From the NCBI GenBank assembly GCA_910583895.1, contig CAJTYJ010000008.1, forward strand, positions 1 through 64,000: a DNA stretch of 64,000 bases, given 5' to 3'. The position numbers and the translations under genes were made by a program. Each line of letters opens with the position of its first letter. Positions within the stretch are counted from its first letter, which is position 1. The notes under the pieces are model-generated. The model had not been told where the DNA came from, did not search any database, and was given only the letters and a program-made list of their open reading frames with translations. Source of the stretch: an uncultured Lachnospiraceae bacterium. Its GTDB lineage: Bacteria > Bacillota > Clostridia > Lachnospirales > Lachnospiraceae. This document shows positions 8,963 to 17,117 of the stretch, piece by piece.

Positions 8963-9658
8963 ATGAAACGTGTACTACTAAAACTGAGCGGTGAGGCTCT
9001 CGCAGGAGAGAAGCACACCGGATTTGACGAAGCGACCTGTATGCAGGTGGCTATGCAGGTGAAAAGTATTCTGGAGGACGGCATTCAAGTTGGGGTTGTG
9101 ATCGGGGGCGGCAATTTCTGGCGGGGAAGAACCAGTGAGAATATTGACCGGGCCAAATCTGACCAGATCGGCATGCTGGCCACTGTGATGAATTGTATCT
9201 ACGTGTCGGAGATTTTTCGAAGTGCGGGGATGAAGACGAAAGTATTTACCCCTTTTACCTGCGGTCCCATGGCGGAGATGTTTACAAAAGACAAGGTTAT
9301 GGAGTGCCTGGAGCAGGGAATGGTCACCTTTTTTGCAGGGGGGACAGGGCATCCGTACTTTTCCACGGACACCACCACCACCCTGCGTGCCATCGAGATC
9401 GAGGCAGATGTGATCCTGCTGGCCAAAGCTGTGGATGGAGTCTATGACAGTGATCCGAAGCAGAATTCAGAGGCCAGGAAGTATGATGAGATTCCGATTC
9501 AGTCCGTGATCGACCAGAAGCTTGGCGTGATGGATCTGACTGCATCCATCATGTGTATGGAGAACCGTATGCCGATGCTGGTATTCGGTCTGAATGAAGA
9601 AAACAGTATTATCCGTACTGTGCGGGGCGGATTTACGGGAACAAAAGTAACAGTATAA
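8963..9658 (+). CDS. pyrH: UMP kinase
   Basis: A 231-residue amino-acid-kinase-fold enzyme that converts UMP to UDP with ATP. Seen: KLSGEAL near the N-terminus, GGGNFWRG (phosphate-binding loop), the acceptor-binding region and the conserved VILLAKAVDGVYDSDP. ATG 8963 follows AGAGGTG at 8952-8958; the longer frame from 8846 would run through the leader. It heads a conserved pyrH-frr-uppS-cdsA-dxr-rseP run. The rpsB-tsf genes that often precede it are not here; a dedicated promoter is. Confidence 0.97.
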   Translation: MKRVLLKLSGEALAGEKHTGFDEATCMQVAMQVKSILEDGIQVGVVIGGGNFWRGRTSENIDRAKSDQIGMLATVMNCIYVSEIFRSAGMKTKVFTPFTCGPMAEMFTKDKVMECLEQGMVTFFAGGTGHPYFSTDTTTTLRAIEIEADVILLAKAVDGVYDSDPKQNSEARKYDEIPIQSVIDQKLGVMDLTASIMCMENRMPMLVFGLNEENSIIRTVRGGFTGTKVTV

Positions 9659-9673
9659 GGGAGGAACTACCAC

Positions 9674-10228
9674 ATGGAAGAAAGATTACAGCCGTTTGAG
9701 ACCAAGATGAGCAAGTCCTACGACGCACTTTTAAGAGATTATGCAGCAATCCGCGCGGGACGTGCCAATCCTCATGTGCTTGATAAGATTAAAGTGGACT
9801 ATTATGGAACGCCGACCCCCCTGCAGCAGGTGGGCAATATCTCCGTGCCGGAGGCGCGGATTATCCTGATTCAGCCATGGGAAAAGAAAATGATCCGGGA
9901 GATTGAGCGGGCCATCAACACTTCGGATCTTGGCATCAACCCGACCAATGACGGTTCTGCGATCCGGCTGGTATTTCCGGAACTGACGGAAGAGCGCCGG
10001 AAGTCACTGGCGAAGGATGTGAAGAAAAAGGGCGATGAGGCCAAGGTTGCGATTCGCAATATTCGCCGGGACGCCAATGAGACGTTCAAGAAGATGAACA
10101 AGAACAATGAGCTGACGGAGGATGATCAGAAAGATCTGGAGACAAAGGCGCAGAAGCTTACGGACAAATACATTGCGCAGATCGACAAGGCCATCGACGA
10201 GAAGACGAAGGAGATCATGACGGTATAA
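9674..10228 (+). CDS. frr: Ribosome recycling factor
   Basis: A 184-residue RRF that, with EF-G, splits post-termination ribosomes. The family triple-helix sequence is clear: ALLRDYAAIRAGRANPHVLDKI in short blocks, VSVPEARIILIQPW and ERRKSLAKDVKKKGDEAKVAIRN. GGGAGGAAC precedes ATG 9674, 15 bp after pyrH, so it shares that transcript. The 119-nt gap after it has a GC-rich inverted repeat (10234-10239 with 10272-10277) but no T-run. Confidence 0.97.
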   Translation: MEERLQPFETKMSKSYDALLRDYAAIRAGRANPHVLDKIKVDYYGTPTPLQQVGNISVPEARIILIQPWEKKMIREIERAINTSDLGINPTNDGSAIRLVFPELTEERRKSLAKDVKKKGDEAKVAIRNIRRDANETFKKMNKNNELTEDDQKDLETKAQKLTDKYIAQIDKAIDEKTKEIMTV

Positions 10229-10347
10229 TCAAAGAGGGGTGTGCGGTAAAAGTGTATGATTTTTGCGGCTGCCCCTCCTTCTTCTGTCAGAATAAGTACA
10301 GCAGAGGCCCTGAAAAGGGTTAAAGGGAACGATAATCAGGAGGCATT

Positions 10348-11061
10348 ATGAATATTCCGCAGCATGTGGCAATTATTTTGGATGGAAACGGGCGCTGGGC
10401 GAAAGCAAAAGGCATGCCGAGGAACTACGGCCATGTACAGGGGGCCAAGAATGTGGAGCGAATCTGCGAGGACGCTTACCACATGGGAATCAAATATTTG
10501 ACCGTCTATGCATTTTCTACGGAAAACTGGAAACGCTCCAAAGAGGAAGTGGATGCGCTTATGTCCCTTTTGCGCAATTATATGAAGACTTGTGTAAAGA
10601 CTGCGAAGAAAAATCATATGCGGGTGCGGGTAATCGGAGATAAGACAGGGCTTGCCAAGGATATCCAGGACAGCATTGACAACTTGGAGCGAGAGTCAAA
10701 AGAACAGGATGGGTTGAATTTTACGATTGCCATTAACTACGGCAGCCGGGATGAGATTTGCCGTGCAGTCAAAAAGATGGTGCAGGAAGGGATTTCGGCG
10801 GAAGAGATCACAGAGGAGATGATTGCAGCTCATCTTGACACGGCAGGGATTCCGGACCCGGATCTTCTGATCCGCACCAGCGGGGAACTCCGTCTGTCCA
10901 ACTATCTGATGTGGCAGCTTGCTTACACGGAGTTTTACTTTACAGATACTCCGTGGCCGGATTTCAACAAAGGAGAACTGGCACGGGCTATTGAAAGATA
11001 CAACCAGAGGGATCGCCGGTACGGCGGAGTAAAGGAAGGATCGGAGGGAACATCCGGATGA
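10348..11061 (+). CDS. uppS: Isoprenyl transferase (undecaprenyl diphosphate synthase)
   Basis: A 237-residue cis-prenyltransferase that extends farnesyl diphosphate with isopentenyl units to make the C55 lipid carrier for wall synthesis. The catalytic Asp is in ILDGNGRWAK (residue 12), and the C-terminal signature RTSGELRLSNYLMWQ is intact. A good CAGGAGG precedes ATG 10348. It overlaps cdsA by 4 bp (ATGA). Confidence 0.97.
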   Translation: MNIPQHVAIILDGNGRWAKAKGMPRNYGHVQGAKNVERICEDAYHMGIKYLTVYAFSTENWKRSKEEVDALMSLLRNYMKTCVKTAKKNHMRVRVIGDKTGLAKDIQDSIDNLERESKEQDGLNFTIAINYGSRDEICRAVKKMVQEGISAEEITEEMIAAHLDTAGIPDPDLLIRTSGELRLSNYLMWQLAYTEFYFTDTPWPDFNKGELARAIERYNQRDRRYGGVKEGSEGTSG

Positions 11062-11879
11062 AATCTTTTTTGACCAGACTGACAAGCGGTGTGGTTTTAG
11101 TACTTTTGATCGGCTGGACCTGCTGGAGGGGCAGCCTTCCTCTTGGTTTTTTTGTGACGGTCATCGGAGGGATCGGCCTGGATGAATTTTATAAAGTATT
11201 TGGCATGAAGATCACAGAGGGCATTGGGCGGGCTGGTTTTTTCGGAGCGGTGCTTTGGATGGCAGCGGTGCTGGTGACGACGGAGACGGGGATGGAGGCG
11301 GAGTTGAAATGGCTGGCGATCCTTGCCGCGTTTATGCTTTTGATGGCAGTCTATGTCTTTTCGTTTCCGAAGTATGACACCGGACAGGTGGTGACGGCAT
11401 TTTTTGGCATTGTCTATATACCGGTGATGCTAAGTTTTATCTATCTGACCAGAATGCTGGTGGTGGGATTTTCTCTGGTTTGGCTGATCTTTTTCTGCTC
11501 CTGGGGCTGCGATACTTTTGCGTACTGCACCGGGATGCTTTTGGGCAGACACAAACTTGCACCGGTCCTAAGCCCGAAAAAATCCATAGAGGGAGCCGTG
11601 GGGGGAGTCGTGGGCGCAGCAGTGCTTGGAGCAGTGTACGCGGCATTTACACAGGCACCGGTTTTCATTTATGCTCTGATCTGTGCCATCGGAGCGGCAG
11701 CTTCCCAGGTGGGAGATCTGGCAGCTTCCGCGGTGAAGCGCCAGCACGGGATAAAAGACTATGGGACTTTGATACCGGGACACGGAGGGGTTTTAGACCG
11801 CTTTGACAGTGTGATTGTTACTGCCCCCATGATCTATATGCTGGCAGTGGTGCTGATTGGCTATCAGCAGCATCGGTAG
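11058..11879 (+). CDS. cdsA: Phosphatidate cytidylyltransferase
   Basis: A 273-residue polytopic membrane enzyme that makes CDP-diacylglycerol from phosphatidate and CTP, the precursor for pgsA and cls products also encoded in this window. About eight hydrophobic segments precede the C-terminal signature with VKRQHGIKD and PGHGGVLDRFD. It starts in an ATGA overlap with uppS. Confidence 0.95.
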   Translation: MKSFLTRLTSGVVLVLLIGWTCWRGSLPLGFFVTVIGGIGLDEFYKVFGMKITEGIGRAGFFGAVLWMAAVLVTTETGMEAELKWLAILAAFMLLMAVYVFSFPKYDTGQVVTAFFGIVYIPVMLSFIYLTRMLVVGFSLVWLIFFCSWGCDTFAYCTGMLLGRHKLAPVLSPKKSIEGAVGGVVGAAVLGAVYAAFTQAPVFIYALICAIGAAASQVGDLAASAVKRQHGIKDYGTLIPGHGGVLDRFDSVIVTAPMIYMLAVVLIGYQQHR

Positions 11880-11906
11880 GATGCAAAATTGAAATTGGAG
11901 AATAGA

Positions 11907-13058
11907 ATGAAGATGAAAAAAATAGCAATACTTGGGTCCACCGGTTCCATCGGAACCCAGACGCTGGAAGTGGTGAGGGCCAATGAGGATCTTACGGTTA
12001 CGGCCCTGGCAGCAGGATCGAATGTGGAGCTTTTGGATGCACAGATTCGGGAATTTCGTCCTTCACTTGTGGCAATATGGTCAGAAGAAAAGGCAAAAGA
12101 ACTTAAGGAACGAGTGAAGGATCTGGATGTGGAGGTTGCAGTCGGGATGGAAGGTCTTCTGGCTGTAGCGCAGCAGCCGGAGGCAGAGATACTGGTGACG
12201 GCGATTGTGGGGATGATTGGTATCCGTCCCACCATTGCCGGAATGAAGGCGGGAAAAGATATTGCTCTGGCCAATAAAGAGACACTGGTGACGGCAGGAC
12301 ATCTCATTATGCCTCTTGCAGAGTCCTGCGGGGTGCGGATCCTTCCGGTAGACAGCGAGCACAGTGCTATTTTCCAGTGCCTGAATGGAGAAAGCAGCAA
12401 AGAACTGCATAAAATATTGCTTACGGCTTCCGGCGGACCTTTCCGCGGAAAGAAAAAAGAAGAATTAAGAGGAGTACAGCCGTCGGATGCATTAAAGCAC
12501 CCCAACTGGTCCATGGGAAAGAAGATCACCATCGATTCTGCCACTTTGGTCAACAAGGGTCTGGAGATGATGGAGGCCAGATGGCTTTTTGGTGTGGAGC
12601 CGGAGAACATTCAGATCGTGGTGCAGCCCAAAAGCATTGTTCACTCCATGGTGGAGTTTACGGACGGAGCAGTCATTGCCCAGCTTGGTACGCCGGACAT
12701 GAAGCTTCCAATCCAGTATGCGCTCTGTTATCCGAAGAGACGGCCGCTTCCGGGGGAGAGACTGGATTTTTCCAGGATTACGGAAATTACCTTTGAACGG
12801 CCGGACCTGGAGAGTTTTCCGGGCCTTCAGCTGGCTTTTGATGCGGCAGCGGCCGGGGGAAGCCTTCCGACTGTGTATAATGCGGCCAATGAGCGGGCAG
12901 TGGCCTGGTTTTTGGACCATAAGATCGGCTTTTTGGATATACCAGATCTGATTGGGCGCTGTATGGAGGCCCACAAAGTAATTGCGAATCCTTCTGTAGA
13001 AGAGATTCTTGAAACAGAGGCAGAGACATATGCTTTAATGGAAAACATGCGTTTCTGA
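11907..13058 (+). CDS. dxr: 1-deoxy-D-xylulose-5-phosphate reductoisomerase
   Basis: A 383-residue enzyme for the second step of the MEP isoprenoid pathway (DXP to MEP with NADPH), feeding the uppS product two genes upstream. Seen: the dinucleotide loop LGSTGSIGTQ, ANKETLVTAG and SEHSAIFQCL with the metal and substrate residues, and NWSMGKKITIDSATL. ATG 11907 has GGAG six bases upstream; a TTG at 11889 is less suitable. Confidence 0.97.
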   Translation: MKMKKIAILGSTGSIGTQTLEVVRANEDLTVTALAAGSNVELLDAQIREFRPSLVAIWSEEKAKELKERVKDLDVEVAVGMEGLLAVAQQPEAEILVTAIVGMIGIRPTIAGMKAGKDIALANKETLVTAGHLIMPLAESCGVRILPVDSEHSAIFQCLNGESSKELHKILLTASGGPFRGKKKEELRGVQPSDALKHPNWSMGKKITIDSATLVNKGLEMMEARWLFGVEPENIQIVVQPKSIVHSMVEFTDGAVIAQLGTPDMKLPIQYALCYPKRRPLPGERLDFSRITEITFERPDLESFPGLQLAFDAAAAGGSLPTVYNAANERAVAWFLDHKIGFLDIPDLIGRCMEAHKVIANPSVEEILETEAETYALMENMRF

Positions 13059-13095
13059 CCGGTTATCAGAGTAATGATGGAGAGCAGGTGGTAAA

Positions 13096-14124
13096 TTGAG
13101 TATTATCCTGGCACTTTTGATATTCAGTGTCATCGTGGTGGTCCATGAACTTGGACATTTTTTACTGGCAAAACACAATGGGATTACGGTTACGGAGTTT
13201 TCTGTGGGAATGGGGCCGCGTCTTTTGAGCCATGAATGGGGCGGTACCCGTTATTCTCTGAAAATTCTGCCTTTTGGCGGTTCCTGCATGATGGTGGGCG
13301 AAGAAGAAGAAAGCGAGGAAGAAGGGGCTTTTGGGAGTAAGTCTGTATGGGCGAGAATTTCTGTGATTGTGGCCGGGCCCCTGTTCAATTTTTTGCTGGC
13401 CTTTGTTCTGTCCGTGATTATAGTGGGCAATATCGGCTATGATGATACGGTTGTGGATGTGACGTCCGGCTATCCGGCTGCGGAGGCAGGGATGCAAAAC
13501 GGCGATGAGATCGTGCGGATGAACGGAAGCCGGACCTATGTATACCGGGAGGTCAGTCTGTTCAACAGCTTGTATCAGGGGCAGACCGCTGAGGTTACCT
13601 ACCGAAGAGACGGTGCGGAATATACGGTGCAGCTGGTGCCGGTCAAAGACGACAGCGGCTACTACCGGTATGGGTTTGAGAAAACAAACATACGTACAAA
13701 AGGCACGGTACTCCAGACGGTGGGGTACAGCTTTGCAGAGCTGCGCTATTGGCTCAAAGCAACGCTTCAGAGTCTTTTAAAGCTGGTTCAGGGACAGGTA
13801 AGCATAAACGATGTATCCGGTCCGGTTGGGATTGTGGATACCATTGGAAATACGTATGAGGAGTCCCGCTCAGATGGCTGGTATTATGTCATGCTCAATA
13901 TGATGATCATGTCGATTCTTCTGTCGGTAAACTTAGGCGTTATGAATCTGCTGCCGATTCCGGCGCTGGACGGCGGACGGCTTGTCTTTTTGCTGATTGA
14001 GGCGGTAAGAGGACGGGCGCTTCCGCAGGAGAAAGAAAGCATGGTACATTTTGTGGGGTTTGTGCTTTTGATGGGGCTGATGGCAGTGGTCCTTTTGAAT
14101 GATATCCGGCATCTGTTTTTATAG
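13096..14124 (+). CDS. rseP: RIP metalloprotease RseP
   Basis: A 342-residue site-2 intramembrane zinc protease. The catalytic HELGH is at residues 17-21 in the first membrane segment. A PDZ domain follows (about 125-205, containing GYPAAEAGMQNGDEI). The second metal site, NLLPIPALDGGRL, is near residue 286. In Firmicutes such enzymes cut anti-sigma factors and leftover signal peptides. The start is TTG 13096, behind AGGTGG; the nearest upstream ATG is closed by a stop. It ends the pyrH-to-rseP block. Confidence 0.94.
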   Translation: MSIILALLIFSVIVVVHELGHFLLAKHNGITVTEFSVGMGPRLLSHEWGGTRYSLKILPFGGSCMMVGEEEESEEEGAFGSKSVWARISVIVAGPLFNFLLAFVLSVIIVGNIGYDDTVVDVTSGYPAAEAGMQNGDEIVRMNGSRTYVYREVSLFNSLYQGQTAEVTYRRDGAEYTVQLVPVKDDSGYYRYGFEKTNIRTKGTVLQTVGYSFAELRYWLKATLQSLLKLVQGQVSINDVSGPVGIVDTIGNTYEESRSDGWYYVMLNMMIMSILLSVNLGVMNLLPIPALDGGRLVFLLIEAVRGRALPQEKESMVHFVGFVLLMGLMAVVLLNDIRHLFL

Positions 14125-14176
14125 CAAAAGCGATTATAACAAGGGAAAAGAAACTTTACATGAGGAGAATAAAAGT

Positions 14177-15277
14177 ATGAAATTAGGCATTGTAGGTCTG
14201 CCCAATGTGGGAAAGAGTACACTTTTCAATTCACTGACCAAAGCGGGCGCGGAGTCTGCCAACTATCCTTTTTGCACCATTGACCCCAATATCGGTGTGG
14301 TGGCAGTTCCGGATGAGCGTCTCTCCAAGCTGGCCGCTTTGTACAATTCTGTGAAAGTGACGCCGGCGGTGATTGAGTTTGTGGATATTGCAGGGCTTGT
14401 GAAAGGAGCGTCCAAAGGCGAAGGGCTGGGCAACCAGTTTTTGGCCAACATCCGTGAAGTGGACGCGATCGTACATGTGGTGCGATGCTTTGAGGATGGC
14501 AACGTGATCCATGTGGACGGAAGCGTGGATCCGCTGCGGGATATGGAAACGATTAATCTGGAGCTTATTTTTTCAGATATTGAGATTCTGGAGCGCAGGA
14601 TTGCCAAGACTTCCAAAGGGGCAAGAAATGACAAGACTTTGGCCAAGGAGCTGGCTCTTTTGCAGAAAGTGAAGGCACACTTAGAGGAGGGGAAGACTGC
14701 CAGAACTTTTGATGGCGCAGAGGATGAAGAAGAACAGGCATATCTGGAATCCTGCAACCTTTTGACTTTAAAGCCGGTGATTTATGCGGCCAATGTGTCA
14801 GAAGATGATCTGGCAGATGACGGGGGATCCAATGCTTATGTAAAAAATGTGCGGGAGTTTGCTGCTTTGGAACACAGTGAGGTATTTGTGATCTGTGCTC
14901 AGATCGAGCAGGAGATCGCAGAACTTGAAGAGGAAGAGAAAAAGATGTTCCTGGAGGATCTGGGGATCACTCAGTCCGGCCTTGACAAACTGATTCAGGC
15001 CAGTTACCGGCTTTTGGGTCTTTTAAGCTTTCTGACTGCAGGAGAAAAAGAGACCAGGGCATGGACCATTAAAGCAGGGACAAAGGCACCTCAGGCAGCC
15101 GGTAAGATCCATTCAGATTTTGAGAGAGGATTTATCCGCGCAGAGGTGATCTATTACCAGGATCTCTTAGACTGCGGTTCCATTGCTGCTGCCAAAGCCA
15201 AAGGACTGGTGGGCAGTGAAGGGAAAGAATATGTGATGAAAGACGGAGATGTGGTGGAATTTCTGTTTAATGTCTGA
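14177..15277 (+). CDS. ychF: Redox-regulated ATPase YchF
   Basis: A 366-residue Obg-like GTPase-family protein that prefers ATP. Seen: P-loop GLPNVGKSTLFN at residues 7-18, switch region ANYPFCTIDPN, the G3 motif DIAGLVKGA, and a C-terminal TGS-like domain (TAGEKETRAWTIKAGTKA, HSDFERGFIRAE). ATG 14177 follows TGAGGAG. It ends before a Spo0A-box cluster and a terminator. Confidence 0.97.
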   Translation: MKLGIVGLPNVGKSTLFNSLTKAGAESANYPFCTIDPNIGVVAVPDERLSKLAALYNSVKVTPAVIEFVDIAGLVKGASKGEGLGNQFLANIREVDAIVHVVRCFEDGNVIHVDGSVDPLRDMETINLELIFSDIEILERRIAKTSKGARNDKTLAKELALLQKVKAHLEEGKTARTFDGAEDEEEQAYLESCNLLTLKPVIYAANVSEDDLADDGGSNAYVKNVREFAALEHSEVFVICAQIEQEIAELEEEEKKMFLEDLGITQSGLDKLIQASYRLLGLLSFLTAGEKETRAWTIKAGTKAPQAAGKIHSDFERGFIRAEVIYYQDLLDCGSIAAAKAKGLVGSEGKEYVMKDGDVVEFLFNV

Positions 15278-15284
15278 TGATGTT

Positions 15285-15310
15285 TGTCGACTTATGTCGA
15301 AATATGTCGA
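15285..15310 (+). promoter_or_regulatory. Three tandem Spo0A-like boxes upstream of lgt
   Basis: TGTCGA occurs at 15285-15290, 15295-15300 and 15305-15310, exactly 10 bp apart on one strand and one helix face. A fourth, looser copy (TGTCGC) is at 15329-15334. The Spo0A consensus is TGTCGAA; the middle copy matches all seven bases. Head-to-tail boxes spaced 10 bp are the arrangement bound by Spo0A dimers. They end 10 bp before the -35 of the lgt promoter. Regulation by Spo0A is inferred. Confidence 0.65.
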
Positions 15311-15320
15311 CAAAATGTTG

Positions 15321-15349
15321 TTGAAAAATGTCGCAATAGGCACTAAAAT
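15321..15349 (+). promoter_or_regulatory. Sigma-A promoter for lgt
   Basis: A TTGAAA -35 (15321-15326), a 17-bp spacer and a TAAAAT -10 (15344-15349), immediately downstream of the three TGTCGA boxes. The predicted start, near 15356, places a terminator-type hairpin at the very 5' end of the leader. Confidence 0.7.
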
Positions 15350-15357
15350 ATAAGGGC

Positions 15358-15383
15358 GAGCTGTACCGGGCAGCTTGTTTTTT
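15358..15383 (+). terminator. Short intrinsic terminator, ychF end / lgt leader
   Basis: GAGCTG (15358-15363) pairs with CAGCTT (15371-15376), and seven bases of G plus T-run follow. The stem is short (6 bp, one wobble). It could stop readthrough from ychF, or act as a leader element for lgt since it lies after the predicted lgt start. Confidence 0.6.
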
Positions 15384-15400
15384 GGAAAGGATTTTCATCG

Positions 15401-16297
15401 ATGAATACAACAATTAACTTTCCGCACCTGGGTATTTACCTGGATCATGTGGGAAAGTCCATATCGGTTTTTGGGTTCGAGATTGCCTATTATGGCATCA
15501 TTATGGGGAGTTCTATTTTACTTGGACTATATCTGGCAGAGAGAGAGGCAAAACGGACCGGACAGAATCCTGACACTTATACAGATCTGGTGATTTATGC
15601 AATCATTTTCTCCATTATCTGTGCAAGAGTGTACTATGTGATTTTCTCATGGGATAGTTACAAAGATGACCTGCTCAGAATTTTCAATCTGAGACAGGGA
15701 GGCATCGCGATCTATGGTGCAATTATCGGTGCAGTATCTACCGTCTATGTATACAGTCGGGTGAAGAGACAATCATTTTTACAGATGGTGGATACGGCAT
15801 GTATAGGGCTTGTGGCAGGACAGATTTTAGGACGTTTTGGGAATTTCTTTAACAGAGAAGCTTTCGGCGGTTATACAGACGGATTATTAGCCATGCAGCT
15901 TCCGGTAAGTGCAGTACGCGCTCACGAGATAACGGACGAAATGTGGGCGAATGTACAGGTAATTGGTGGAGAACAATTTATACAGGTTCATCCCACGTTC
16001 CTCTATGAAGCATTGTGGAACCTTGGGGTAATCTGTTTCCTGTACTGGTATCGCACGAGAAAACGATTTCAGGGGGAACTGTTCCTGACCTATCTTCTTG
16101 GATATGGTCTGGGACGGGTCTGGATCGAGGGTCTTCGAACTGACCAGCTTCAGATTGGGAGTACAGGTATACCTGTATCACAGCTGCTGGCAGGGGTGCT
16201 GATTCTTTTTTCCCTTATCATGATTTTTCTGGGTAGAAAAAACAATATGAGTAGGGAGGACTCTGGACGGGTAGATGGATATCAAGAAAGTAATTGA
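15401..16297 (+). CDS. lgt: Prolipoprotein diacylglyceryl transferase
   Basis: A 298-residue polytopic membrane enzyme that moves diacylglycerol from phosphatidylglycerol onto the lipobox Cys of prolipoproteins (one substrate would be the lipoprotein at 49497). The family signature GRFGNFFNREAFG is near residue 143, and RIWIEGLRTD-type sequence (here RVWIEGLRTDQ) is near the C-terminus. The start ATG 15401 has GGAAAGG upstream. The promoter has Spo0A-like boxes, so expression may change at sporulation onset; that is inference. Confidence 0.94.
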   Translation: MNTTINFPHLGIYLDHVGKSISVFGFEIAYYGIIMGSSILLGLYLAEREAKRTGQNPDTYTDLVIYAIIFSIICARVYYVIFSWDSYKDDLLRIFNLRQGGIAIYGAIIGAVSTVYVYSRVKRQSFLQMVDTACIGLVAGQILGRFGNFFNREAFGGYTDGLLAMQLPVSAVRAHEITDEMWANVQVIGGEQFIQVHPTFLYEALWNLGVICFLYWYRTRKRFQGELFLTYLLGYGLGRVWIEGLRTDQLQIGSTGIPVSQLLAGVLILFSLIMIFLGRKNNMSREDSGRVDGYQESN

Positions 16298-16439
16298 GGC
16301 ACATCGCAAAAGGTTGGACCGTATGGCCAGGGAGTCGGATAATCTTTCAGAACTTCTGGAAGAAGCGAAGAAGATGGATCGGCTGTTCGAGATTTATGAG
16401 GCCAAAAAGGCGACCGCATGCATTCCGAAAGATGCATAA
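16275..16439 (+). CDS. Small Spo0E-like protein (candidate Spo0A~P phosphatase)
   Basis: A 54-residue ORF overlapping the lgt end by 23 bp. The sequence is two amphipathic helices: IKKVIEAHRKRLDRMA, a short turn, then LEEAKKMDRLFEIYEAKK. This length and pattern match the Spo0E family, where helix 2 carries SQELD; here the equivalent is AKKMD, keeping the Asp and the following hydrophobic-Tyr spacing but losing Ser-Gln-Glu. GGAGGA lies 14 nt upstream, a little far. Known of the family: Spo0E proteins dephosphorylate Spo0A~P. The link to the Spo0A boxes upstream of lgt suggests feedback. Assignment is tentative; it could be an unrelated helical hairpin. Confidence 0.5.
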   Translation: MDIKKVIEAHRKRLDRMARESDNLSELLEEAKKMDRLFEIYEAKKATACIPKDA

Positions 16440-16473
16440 GGACGACTCTACAAGGACAATTTCATAAGGGAAG

Positions 16474-16517
16474 ACAGGGTTTTGGTGCAGGAAAATAGTG
16501 CCAAAGCCCTGTTTTTT
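16474..16517 (+). terminator. Intrinsic terminator after lgt and the Spo0E-like ORF
   Basis: ACAGGG plus TTTGG..GC (16474-16487) pairs with GC..CAAAGCCCTGT (16499-16512), and a T-run follows to 16517. It separates this transcript from the division cluster. Confidence 0.9.
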
Positions 16518-16563
16518 GTTCGGCATTACTTAAAATTTCTGAAGGAATCCTTAAGAAACAGGC

Positions 16564-16592
16564 TTGCTTTTTTGCCCATTTTGGGATATGAT
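16564..16592 (+). promoter_or_regulatory. Sigma-A promoter of the dcw cluster
   Basis: A TTGCTT -35 (16564-16569), a 17-bp spacer and a TATGAT -10 (16587-16592). Transcription would start near 16599, inside the MraZ box array, giving a leader of about 75 nt before mraZ. Confidence 0.7.
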
Positions 16593-16602
16593 AGATAAGA
16601 AG

Positions 16603-16628
16603 GTGGGGGAAAGTGGCATAGAGTGGTT
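16603..16628 (+). promoter_or_regulatory. MraZ operator: three 10-bp-phased GTGGNN boxes
   Basis: GTGGGG (16603), GTGGCA (16613) and GTGGTT (16623) are spaced exactly 10 bp. Two more similar words occur at 16644 (GTGGGG) and 16662 (GTGGGT). MraZ octamers bind repeats of this kind (TGGGN with 5-nt spacers) in front of their own operon. The position, just downstream of the -10, fits autorepression. Confidence 0.8.
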
Positions 16629-16675
16629 TTTCAATACTGAAAAGTGGGGAACTTAAGGAGAGTGGGTGCATATCG

Positions 16676-17107
16676 ATGTTTATGGGAGAGCACAGACATA
16701 CGGTAGATCCCAAAGGCAGACTGATTATCCCGTCTAAATTTCGTGAACAGCTGGGAGCGGAATTTGTTGTGACAAGAGGATTGGATGGCTGTCTCTTTGT
16801 ATATCCCATGGACAGTTGGGAATCTTATGTGGAGGAGTTGAAAAAGCTCCCGCTTACAGATAAGAATGCCAGACTTTTTACCCGATTTCTCATAGCAGGT
16901 GCAACGACCTGTGAGCTGGACAGGCAGGGGAGAATCCTTCTTCCGGTCACACTTCGGGAGTTTGCCGGTATCGAGAAGGACGTGCTTCTTGCAGGTATGC
17001 TGGATCACATTGAAATCTGGAACGAAGAACGATGGAAGGAAAATGCAGACTTTGGCGATATGGATGCCATAGCAAGCCATCTGAATTATGTAAGCGGCAG
17101 AGAGTAG
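16676..17107 (+). CDS. mraZ: Transcriptional regulator MraZ
   Basis: A 143-residue AbrB-fold double-domain protein, first gene of the dcw cluster. Both swapped-hairpin motifs are seen: DPKGRLIIPSKFRE in the first half and LDRQGRILLPVTLRE in the second, each with the conserved DxxGR. It represses its own operon by binding repeats upstream; such repeats are visible at 16603-16628. ATG 16676 lies 20 nt after AAGGAG; GTGGGTG intervenes. Confidence 0.97.
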   Translation: MFMGEHRHTVDPKGRLIIPSKFREQLGAEFVVTRGLDGCLFVYPMDSWESYVEELKKLPLTDKNARLFTRFLIAGATTCELDRQGRILLPVTLREFAGIEKDVLLAGMLDHIEIWNEERWKENADFGDMDAIASHLNYVSGRE

Positions 17108-17117
17108 AGGTGATCAG

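Noticed and set aside
10234..10277. GAGGGG/CCCCTC inverted repeat between frr and uppS
   Set aside because: Only about 6 bp with a long loop and no T-run, so not supported as a terminator.
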